From contig JAKCCH010000022.1 of the NCBI GenBank assembly GCA_021838945.1, forward strand, positions 1-37,050: 37,050 bases of DNA, written 5' to 3'. Of the stretch, positions 30,786 through 37,050 are shown piece by piece. Position 1 is the first letter of the stretch; every line of letters starts with the position of its first letter. The position numbers and the translations under genes were made by a program. This DNA comes from Actinomycetes bacterium. Lineage in GTDB: Bacteria; Actinomycetota; Acidimicrobiia; Acidimicrobiales; Bog-793. The notes under the pieces are model-generated. The model did not search any database, was not told the DNA's origin, and saw only the letters and a program-made list of their open reading frames with translations.

Positions 30786-32158
30786 TGAGCGCGCTCCGGC
30801 AAAAGCGCAGCGGCCAGCGCTCCTCGGAACCCCGGCACACCGGGATCCTCGGTCCACTCGGCCGCCGCGTCGCCGCAGGATCGCTCGTCATCGCGCTCGG
30901 ATCGATCGCGGTCCTCGCGATCATCACGCTGATCTTCCTCGACTTCGACCTCGGGAGCGCGGGCCGCGAGCAGGAGAACAGCTCGCGAAGCGCCATCGCC
31001 GCCGCCGTCCGATCGGCCTACCTCGCGCAAGGCTCGTGGGCCGGAGCCGACCTCTTGCCCGCCAAGGTGCTCGCAGAGCTACAGGGCGTCGGCCTCACGG
31101 TCCAGACTCCCTCGGGAGAGACCACGACGCTCACGGAGTCAGCTCCTAGCTCACGGGTCTTCACGCTCGCCGTCGATGCCCACGGGAGCAAGGTGGGAAC
31201 GCTGCGAATTGCAATCCCGGCCTCCGGGCTCTCCCCCGAAGAGCAGACGCTCCGCAAGAACCTCGTCAACGGGATCGCCATCGCCGCTGCGGTGGCCGCC
31301 GTGCTGGCGCTGTCTGCGGCCGTCTTCGCGAGCCGGCGCATCGTGGCGCCCATCCGGACGCTCACCGCGGCGGCGGGGCGCTTCGGGGCGGGAGAGCGGT
31401 CGACGAGGGTCGGTTCCGTACGCGCGCCGGGCGAGCTCGGGCAGCTCGCCCGCGCCTTCGACAACATGGCCTCGGACCTCGAGCGCGAGGACGAGCTGAG
31501 GCGGGCGCTCGTCGCCGACGTCGCCCACGAGCTGCGTACGCCGCTCGCCATCCTGAGGGCGCATCTCGAGGCGGTCTCGCAGGGTCTCACGGACCTGTCG
31601 CAGGCGACAGTGGACTCACTCACTGAAGAGGTGCAGCGGCTCGGTCGGCTCGTCGACGACCTCGGTGTCCTGGCCGCCGCACAGGCGGCCGCTCTGCGGC
31701 TCGAACGGCGGCCGGTGGACCTGGCCGACGTCGCGAGTGTGGCAACCGAGCGCCTTGCGCATCGCTTCGTCGACCGGGAGATCAGTCTCGTGTCGACGCT
31801 CGAGTCCGCCCGCGTCATGGGGGATGCCGGCCGGCTCGAGCAGGCAACGGTCAACCTGCTGTCGAACGCCGAGAAGTTCAGCTCACCAGGCTCGGAGGTC
31901 CGCATCGAGGTGCACCGTGACGGCCCCCACGCGGAGCTGTCGGTGTCCGATGACGGCCCGGGCATCCCGCCGGCGGAACAGCGCGCCATCTTCGACCGCT
32001 TCTACCGGTCTGCCGGTGCCAGGGTGACCACGACGGGCAGCGGCGTGGGGCTCGCGGTCGTATCGGAGATCGTCCGTGCGCATGACGGGTGGATCGAGCT
32101 GCAGAGCTCGCCCGGGCACGGCAGCACCTTCCGGCTGCTGTTCCCCGCTCTCCCATAG
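30785..32158 (+). CDS. Membrane sensor histidine kinase
   Basis: The 457-residue partner of the preceding regulator has a first membrane helix at about residues 35-58 (IALGSIAVLAIITLIFL). An extracytoplasmic sensor loop of about 100 residues with no recognised domain follows, then a second helix at about 160-185 (IAIAAAVAAVLALSAAVFA). A HAMP linker leads to a HisKA domain with phospho-acceptor H248 in DVAHELRTPLAIL. The HATPase domain has the N box NLLSNAEKFS, DDGPGIPP and TTGSGVGLAVVSEIV. The architecture is the classical EnvZ/PhoR type. Translation is coupled to the regulator by the TGATG overlap. The signal is unknown. Confidence 0.92.
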   Translation: MSALRQKRSGQRSSEPRHTGILGPLGRRVAAGSLVIALGSIAVLAIITLIFLDFDLGSAGREQENSSRSAIAAAVRSAYLAQGSWAGADLLPAKVLAELQGVGLTVQTPSGETTTLTESAPSSRVFTLAVDAHGSKVGTLRIAIPASGLSPEEQTLRKNLVNGIAIAAAVAAVLALSAAVFASRRIVAPIRTLTAAAGRFGAGERSTRVGSVRAPGELGQLARAFDNMASDLEREDELRRALVADVAHELRTPLAILRAHLEAVSQGLTDLSQATVDSLTEEVQRLGRLVDDLGVLAAAQAAALRLERRPVDLADVASVATERLAHRFVDREISLVSTLESARVMGDAGRLEQATVNLLSNAEKFSSPGSEVRIEVHRDGPHAELSVSDDGPGIPPAEQRAIFDRFYRSAGARVTTTGSGVGLAVVSEIVRAHDGWIELQSSPGHGSTFRLLFPALP

Positions 32159-32229
32159 GCGCGGCGCACGCGAGGGCCGCCAGATGCGAGCCCCGCCCGG
32201 TTCGCCTCCGTGTGGCCGGCGTCCGACGG

Positions 32230-32682
32230 TCAGGTGACGCGGAAGACCTCGTACGCGACGCCGCTGCGGGTGAACCGTCCTCTGCCGACGAAGATCGTCT
32301 GGTTGACCCAGGCGTAGCGTTCGTCACCAGACTCCAGCCGAGGGGTGATGCGGTAGTACTGGTCCTCGAAGCCTGTCTCCTCTTCCGCCGACAACATCGC
32401 GCCCATCACCTTGTCGGTGATCTGCAGGAGACCCGTGTAGGTGACGTAGACGCAGGCACCGTCATCGGTCTGGATCTGGCCCCGGACATCCAGACGGCCC
32501 CAGCCGTCCGGCCCGATCAGCAGCCAATCAGCGCCGGGACCGAGGACGCTCCCGTGGATCCGATCACCGGTGACGCTGCCGCCTGTCACCGGGGCGACGA
32601 TGCGATTGCCATAGGGTCCGGGACCGGGCATCTGCGGCTGGCCGAGCTCGACGTCGTAGGTGAACTCGAGGGCGAGATCCAT
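32230..32682 (-). CDS. DUF3237 family protein
   Basis: This 150-residue beta-rich protein of the DUF3237 family begins LALEFTYDVELGQPQMPGPGPYGNRIVAPVTGGSVTG and contains GSVLGPGADWLLIGPDGWGRLDVRGQIQTDDGACVYVTYTG and a terminal YAWVNQTIFVGRGRFT. The fold resembles a small calycin-like barrel. No function is established to my knowledge. Start ATG 32682 is 7 bases after TACCGT, a clean leaderless arrangement that gives it a promoter separate from kbl, which ends 34 bases upstream. It converges on the histidine kinase gene 71 bases away. Confidence 0.8.
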   Translation of the reverse strand: MDLALEFTYDVELGQPQMPGPGPYGNRIVAPVTGGSVTGDRIHGSVLGPGADWLLIGPDGWGRLDVRGQIQTDDGACVYVTYTGLLQITDKVMGAMLSAEEETGFEDQYYRITPRLESGDERYAWVNQTIFVGRGRFTRSGVAYEVFRVT

Positions 32683-32689
32683 CGACAGC

Positions 32690-32695
32690 ACGGTA
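32690..32695 (-). promoter_or_regulatory. -10 element of the DUF3237 gene
   Basis: The minus strand reads TACCGT followed by exactly 7 bases and ATG. This is the fourth exact TACCGT-N7-ATG in the window, after mec, the aldolase and DUF885. Confidence 0.5.
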
Positions 32696-32716
32696 GCCGA
32701 ACACCTGTCGGAGAGC

Positions 32717-33904
32717 TCAGGCAGCTGACCCGAGCGACTGGCGCACCTCGATGAACGCTGCGATCGCTCGGTCGATGTCCTCGTCGCTGTGGGCGGCTGA
32801 CATCTGAACCCGGATGCGTGCCCGGCCGATCGGCACGACTGGGTAGGAGAAGCCGATGACGTAGATCCCGTGTTCGAGGAGCGCGTCAGCCATCGACGTG
32901 GCGAGCGCTGCATCCCCGATCATCACCGGGATGATGGGGTGCTCGCCCTCGAGGATGTGGAAGCCGGCCGAGCTGAGTCCCGACCGCATACGGGCGGCGT
33001 TGTGCTTGAGCCGCTCGCGGAGCTCCCCCGATTCACCGAGCAGCTCCAGCGCCTCGAGCCCCGCCGCCACGATCGACGGGGCGACGGAATTCGAGAAGAG
33101 GTAGGGCCGGGAACGCTGCCGGCAGAGCTCCACGATCTCGGCCCGTCCGCTCAGGTAGCCGCCGCTCGCTCCGCCGAGCGCCTTGCCGAGCGTGCCGGAC
33201 AGGACGTCGACGCGGTCCTGCACGCCGTAGTGCTCCGCCGTCCCGCGGCCGCCTGCCCCGACGACCCCGACGGCGTGTGAGTCGTCCACCATGACCATCG
33301 CTCCGTGGCGGTCAGCGAGGTCGCAGATCCCGTCGAGGGGCGCCATCGACCCGTCCATCGAGAAGACGCCGTCCGTCACGACCAGCACCCGTCGAGCGCC
33401 GGCAGCCGCCTCCAGCTGCCGTTCCAGGTCTCCGAGATCCCGGTTGGCGTAGCGGAACCGCTTGGCTGCGCACAACCGGATGCCATCGATGATGGACGCG
33501 TGGTTGAGCTGGTCGGAGATGACGGCGTCGTCGTCGCCGAGGAGCGTCTCGAAGAGGCCGCCGTTCGCGTCGAAACACGACGAGTACAAGATCGTGTCAT
33601 CGGTGCGGAGGAAGGCGCTCAGCGCGCGCTCGAGCTCCTTGTGGACTGACTCGGTGCCGCAGATGAAGCGCACCGAGGCCATCCCGAACCCGTACTGCTC
33701 GAGGCCCCCGGCCGCCGCTCGGACGATGCGCGGGTCATCAGCCAGCCCGAGGTAGTTGTTGGCGCAGAAGTTGAGCACCTCGCGGCCTGACACGAGGATC
33801 CGGGCTCCCTGCGGCGAGTCGATGAGGCGCTCGCTCTTGTACGTCCCGGCTTCTCGGATCTCCCTGAGCTCGGATGTGATCTCCTCGCGGACCTTGTCGA
33901 ACAT
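32717..33904 (-). CDS. kbl: Glycine C-acetyltransferase (2-amino-3-ketobutyrate CoA ligase)
   Basis: Kbl cleaves 2-amino-3-ketobutyrate with CoA to glycine and acetyl-CoA, the second step of threonine breakdown through Tdh. The 395-residue alpha-oxoamine synthase shows [53 protein letters not shown], the PLP-facing [11 protein letters not shown], and the Schiff-base lysine in [19 protein letters not shown]. It starts 4 bases after the tdh stop, with GGAG overlapping the tdh end, so the two are one operon. ATG 33904 is preceded by GGAGGCGTAGGAGC. An alternative role in 8-amino-7-oxononanoate synthesis is unlikely given tdh. Confidence 0.93.
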   Translation of the reverse strand: MFDKVREEITSELREIREAGTYKSERLIDSPQGARILVSGREVLNFCANNYLGLADDPRIVRAAAGGLEQYGFGMASVRFICGTESVHKELERALSAFLRTDDTILYSSCFDANGGLFETLLGDDDAVISDQLNHASIIDGIRLCAAKRFRYANRDLGDLERQLEAAAGARRVLVVTDGVFSMDGSMAPLDGICDLADRHGAMVMVDDSHAVGVVGAGGRGTAEHYGVQDRVDVLSGTLGKALGGASGGYLSGRAEIVELCRQRSRPYLFSNSVAPSIVAAGLEALELLGESGELRERLKHNAARMRSGLSSAGFHILEGEHPIIPVMIGDAALATSMADALLEHGIYVIGFSYPVVPIGRARIRVQMSAAHSDEDIDRAIAAFIEVRQSLGSAA

Positions 33905-33908
33905 GCTC

Positions 33909-34940
33909 CTACGCCTCCGACCAGTCGAGGATGACCTTCCCACACCGTGCCGACCCGACGACCCTGAAGGCTTCGTCGAACTCGTCTGCCGCGAACCGAT
34001 GTGTGATGACCGGTGAGATGTCGAGCCCGGATCCCACGAGCACCGACATCTCGTACCAGGTTTCCATGATCTGGCGCCCGTAGATGCCCCGGACCGTGGT
34101 CATGTTCATCACCAGTTGCGACCAGTCGATCTCGAAGGGTTCCTCGGGCAGACCGAGCAGTGCCACCTTGCCGCCGTGACGCATGCTCGCCAGCATCTGG
34201 CGAAGGGCGTTCGGGTTGCCCGACATCTCGAACCCCACGTCGAAACCCTCCGTCATCTGCAGCTCCGCCATCACGTCCCAAAGCGTCGTCGTTGCGGGGT
34301 CGACGACCCTCGTGAGCCCGAGACGGCCTGCGAGATCACGCCGGTAGTCCGAGACGTCCGAGGCCACGACAAAGCGGGCGCCGGCGTGACGGGCGACGAG
34401 CGCGGCCATGAGACCGATCGGACCCGCTCCGGTGATGAGCACGTCCTCGCCGAGGAGCCGGAAGGCCGTGGCTACGTGGACGGCGTTTCCGAAGGGGTCG
34501 AAGATCGCGGCCACGTCGAGGTCGATCGAGGGCGGGTGGTGCCAGAGGTTCGAAGCAGGCATGGCGATGTAGTCGGCGAAGGCGCCGGGGCGGGAGACTC
34601 CCACGCTCTGCGAGCGGGCACATTCGACCCGCCGGCCGGCCTTGCAGTTCCGGCACCGGCCGCAGACGACGTGGCCCTCGCCACTCACGAGGTCGCCTGG
34701 CTGGAACTCAGTCACGTCCTCACCACATCGGTCCACCCGACCGACGAACTCGTGGCCGACGACGAGACCGACGGCGACATGCTCGTCCGCCCAGCGATCC
34801 CACGCGTAGATGTGGTGGTCAGTTCCGCAGATGCCGGTCCGGAGGACCCGAACGAGCACGTCCTCGCGTGCGATCTCGGGGACCGGGACATCCTCCATCC
34901 ACAGACCGGGCTCAGCTTTCGACTTGACGAGCGCGCGCAT
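33909..34940 (-). CDS. tdh: L-threonine 3-dehydrogenase
   Basis: This 343-residue zinc-dependent medium-chain dehydrogenase oxidises L-threonine to 2-amino-3-ketobutyrate with NAD+. Catalytic zinc and active-site marks are [15 protein letters not shown] and [10 protein letters not shown]. The structural zinc site is [15 protein letters not shown], and the NAD-binding loop is [22 protein letters not shown]. The substrate helper region is [12 protein letters not shown]. Two ATGs are adjacent (34943, 34940). AAGGAGG is only 2 bases from the first and 5 from the second, so I chose the second, giving MRALVKSK like the E. coli start. Forms an operon with kbl. Confidence 0.93.
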   Translation of the reverse strand: MRALVKSKAEPGLWMEDVPVPEIAREDVLVRVLRTGICGTDHHIYAWDRWADEHVAVGLVVGHEFVGRVDRCGEDVTEFQPGDLVSGEGHVVCGRCRNCKAGRRVECARSQSVGVSRPGAFADYIAMPASNLWHHPPSIDLDVAAIFDPFGNAVHVATAFRLLGEDVLITGAGPIGLMAALVARHAGARFVVASDVSDYRRDLAGRLGLTRVVDPATTTLWDVMAELQMTEGFDVGFEMSGNPNALRQMLASMRHGGKVALLGLPEEPFEIDWSQLVMNMTTVRGIYGRQIMETWYEMSVLVGSGLDISPVITHRFAADEFDEAFRVVGSARCGKVILDWSEA

Positions 34941-35021
34941 CATCGCCTCCTTGGCACCCCGTTCTAGCGGCCGGCGCGCGCGGAGCGGAAGGGTCGACGG
35001 TCACTGTGCAATCATCGCCTG

Positions 35022-35318
35022 ATGATCGCAGCATTCTCTGTCGCGCCAGGTGGCGCCGGCGAGTCGGTGAGCGAGTACGTCGCCGACGCCGTCCGGATCG
35101 TCCGGGAGAGCGGCCTCCCGAACGAGACGAACGCCATGTTCACGAACGTCGAAGGTGACTGGGACGAGGTTCTCGGTGTGATCAAGGCGTGCGTCATGAA
35201 GGTTGCGGAAGAGGCGCCACGAGTCGACGTCGTGATCAAGATCGACTACCGACCGGCTGCTGTGAACCCGATCCGCTCGAAGGTGCAGGCCGTCGAGGAG
35301 CGGCTGGCCCGCGGCTGA
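35022..35318 (+). CDS. MTH1187-family thiamine-binding protein
   Basis: This 98-residue protein of the MTH1187/YkoF-like ferredoxin-fold family begins MIAAFSVAPGGAGESVSEYVADAVRIVRESGLPNETNAMFTNVEGDWDEVLGVIKACVMKVAEEAPRVDVVIKIDYRP when read through (cut here to its recognisable parts: SVAPGG, ESGLP, TNVEGDWDEV, VDVVIKIDYRP). Members bind thiamine or related pyrimidines and form dimers or tetramers. No thiamine transport or synthesis genes are visible nearby. AATCAT lies 6 bases before the ATG. The TGA overlaps the ATG of the next gene (TGATG). Confidence 0.82.
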   Translation: MIAAFSVAPGGAGESVSEYVADAVRIVRESGLPNETNAMFTNVEGDWDEVLGVIKACVMKVAEEAPRVDVVIKIDYRPAAVNPIRSKVQAVEERLARG

Positions 35319-37050
35319 TGGCAACCCCCTTGCGCCGCGACGGCACATCGCTACAGCGCGCGGGATGGACGCTCGTGTGGTTGTCCGTCATTCGGACGAG
35401 CTTCGGCGTCACCCACTACTGGACGATGTCGTCCTTCGCGGCCGTGCTCGCGTTGGTGATGGCGATCGGTGGCCTGGCGGCGCTCGTCGCGGTCTGGACG
35501 GTGCGGAGACCGTCCGGGCAGGTCATGCAGATGGCGGCGTTCGCCGGGATGGTTGTCTCCATCCTCTTCCCGATCTCCTTCGCGATCCACCAGACCGCCT
35601 TCTATCCCACCGATTCCGCAGCTCTCGACCACTTCGCGGCGTACCTGCTCGCTCACGGTCGGAATCCCTACGCGGTCTCGCTCGCGCCCGCGGGCCGGTT
35701 CCTGCACCCGGCGGCGGCGTTCTGGACTTATACGACTTCGGGGTCGCACGTGGTCCAGATGTCGTACCCGGCGGGCTCGGTGCTCGCTTACATGCCGGCT
35801 TATCTCCTCGGGCTCCACCACCTGGTGGTGTCGTGGACGGACCTCGCTTCTTGGGTGTTGGGCGCGGCGCTGCTGTGGGTGCTCGTGCCTGTGAACCTAC
35901 GTTTCGTCGTGGCGTTGCTCGCGATGACCCCGGTGTTCGTCGGCGACTTCGGACTGGGCGGCACCGACTCCCTCTGGCTGCCGTGGATGATCTTGGCCGT
36001 GTGGCGCTGGGACCGGTTCGCGTCACCCGGCGCTCGGTGGGTCCGCTGGGCCGGACCGGTCGCGCTCGGCATCGCCTGCAGCATCAAGCAGACGCCGTGG
36101 TTCTTCGTTCCGGTCTTCGCGATCGGGCTCGGGCTCGAGGCGTCGCGCCAGGGTCGCGTGTGGTGGCGAGTGTCAGCCGCTTATACGGCGATCGTGCTCG
36201 GGGTGTTCGCCGTGGTGAACCTGCCGTTCATCGCGTGGCAGCCGTACGACTGGTGGAAGGCTGTGACGCTCCCTTTGCTCGGCGGTCTCGTCGCCGACGG
36301 CCAGGGCTTCGTCAGCCTCGCGACGCACGGGATCGTGAGCGGTGTCGACCTGACGGCTCTGAGCGCTGCCGCGCTGTTCTCATACGTCGCGATCCTCGTC
36401 GCGTTCGCGCTGTGGTACTCGAGCCTGAAGCGAGCGATCGTGGTGCTGCTCCCGTTCGCGTTCGTGCTGGCATCGAGGAGTCTCTCGGTCTATCTCGTCA
36501 ACTTCGTGCCCGTGGCCGTCGTGGCCGGGATCAGCGTGAGCAGACCAGGCGGCCAAGCGGTGCCGGAGGACGCGGTCCCTGTGCCGGGGCCGGCCAGGCC
36601 TGTTGCCGCGACAGACCCGGAGTTTGCGCCGGCTGTCACGCCGGAGCTTCCACCGAAGCTGTGGCGAATGGGGCTGGCGGCCTTGGTGCTGCTGTTCGCG
36701 GCCATCATCGCGAGCTCGACGCTTGCGTTCTCCGTTCAGCCGGTACGAGTGACGGTGGACCGTGTCCAGCCGGTGAAGAACCTGCTCTACGTCAGGTCGA
36801 TCACCGTGACCGTACACAACGACACCGGGTCTGCCGTCGAGCCGCACCTCACCGTGGACGCGGGGTCCGGGCCCGCAGGCTTCTGGCGGGTCGCGAACCA
36901 CCGCCGCCCGGTCGTCATCCCACCGCACGGTTCCGTGACCCTGCGCCTGTTGCCGCAGATCGGGACACTTCTTCCTCCCGTCGGCAACGCCTTGCTCGTC
37001 GAGGCCTACACGCCTCGTCCGGACGCGCTGAGCCTCACCTCGGTGGTGTG
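35318..37050 (+). CDS. Polytopic membrane protein, probable GT-C glycosyltransferase (3' end outside window)
   Basis: The frame is open from ATG 35318 to the end of the window, 577 codons with no stop. It has about 10 hydrophobic segments between residues 20 and 420, then a proline-rich linker, another helix (LAALVLLFAAIIASSTLAF) and a soluble beta-like domain. An extracytoplasmic loop reads YPTDSAALDHFAAYLLAHGRNPYA, then SYPAGSVLAYMP, and later CSIKQTPWFFVPVF. These are features of polyprenol-phosphate-sugar-dependent GT-C transferases and DUF2029-like mannosyltransferases. The acidic residue in the first loop (TDS) is where GT-C enzymes keep a catalytic aspartate. Specificity is unknown. 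The start overlaps the thiamine-binding protein stop by one base. Confidence 0.7.
   Translation, partial: MATPLRRDGTSLQRAGWTLVWLSVIRTSFGVTHYWTMSSFAAVLALVMAIGGLAALVAVWTVRRPSGQVMQMAAFAGMVVSILFPISFAIHQTAFYPTDSAALDHFAAYLLAHGRNPYAVSLAPAGRFLHPAAAFWTYTTSGSHVVQMSYPAGSVLAYMPAYLLGLHHLVVSWTDLASWVLGAALLWVLVPVNLRFVVALLAMTPVFVGDFGLGGTDSLWLPWMILAVWRWDRFASPGARWVRWAGPVALGIACSIKQTPWFFVPVFAIGLGLEASRQGRVWWRVSAAYTAIVLGVFAVVNLPFIAWQPYDWWKAVTLPLLGGLVADGQGFVSLATHGIVSGVDLTALSAAALFSYVAILVAFALWYSSLKRAIVVLLPFAFVLASRSLSVYLVNFVPVAVVAGISVSRPGGQAVPEDAVPVPGPARPVAATDPEFAPAVTPELPPKLWRMGLAALVLLFAAIIASSTLAFSVQPVRVTVDRVQPVKNLLYVRSITVTVHNDTGSAVEPHLTVDAGSGPAGFWRVANHRRPVVIPPHGSVTLRLLPQIGTLLPPVGNALLVEAYTPRPDALSLTSVV

Overview
This 37 kb window is an ordinary-looking, gene-dense chromosomal segment from a GC-rich (roughly two thirds G+C) actinobacterium. 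The mec-cysO-cysM cysteine pathway, a PimB'-type mannosyltransferase next to an SRPBCC protein, a luciferase-like (probably F420-type) oxidoreductase, a B12-dependent ribonucleotide reductase, many GTG starts and many apparently leaderless genes all fit Actinomycetota. A deep-branching class such as Acidimicrobiia is a reasonable guess, but the sequence alone does not prove it. I found no CRISPR array, intact insertion sequence, prophage or recognisable defence system.

Layout. Positions 1-1318 hold the 3' part of a nitronate monooxygenase-like gene, followed by a decayed serine-recombinase C-terminus that lies against the 3' end of ssrA (tmRNA, minus strand). smpB lies just upstream of ssrA, so both halves of the trans-translation ribosome-rescue system are adjacent. 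Divergent from smpB runs a plus-strand block: mec, cysO, cysM, murI, rph, rdgB (cysteine synthesis through a sulfur-carrier protein, cell-wall D-glutamate, RNA 3'-end processing, nucleotide-pool cleaning). A D-threonine-aldolase-like gene, an FGGY sugar kinase and a DUF885 peptidase-like gene follow. From 11.1 to 16.7 kb is a plus-strand block of PimB'-like glycosyltransferase, SRPBCC protein, ROK glucokinase, LLM oxidoreductase, AlaC-like aminotransferase and PlsC acyltransferase. Several of these overlap at GTGA and are probably cotranscribed.

The middle holds glpK (minus) and nrdJ (plus). nrdJ has a readable promoter with a tandem pair of NrdR-like boxes over its start site. Next come a GNAT acetyltransferase, a dTDP-sugar epimerase-like protein, an adenosine-deaminase family protein and a DUF2142 membrane protein. 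A tightly packed minus-strand run (HMG-CoA lyase, Asp-box/BNR repeat protein, HAD phosphatase, a 52-residue stub of a Rieske oxygenase, phosphoribosyltransferase) occupies 25.4-29.0 kb. A stand-alone riboflavin kinase, tRNA-His(GTG), tRNA-Lys(CTT) and an OmpR-type two-component pair follow. The window ends with DUF3237, the threonine catabolic pair kbl/tdh, a thiamine-binding MTH1187-family protein and a partial polytopic membrane protein.

The most useful pattern that crosses gene boundaries is in the promoters. At least a dozen genes have a TANNNT hexamer (often TACCGT or TAGCGT) ending 6-8 bases before the start codon and no Shine-Dalgarno sequence, which is the signature of leaderless transcription. 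At two divergent gene pairs the -10 hexamers of the two strands overlap in a palindrome. I used this pattern to choose several start codons. The other points worth a second look are the broken genes: the recombinase remnant beside ssrA, the truncated Rieske gene kept in frame inside an operon, and a zinc-ribbon gene that has lost its second metal-binding half.
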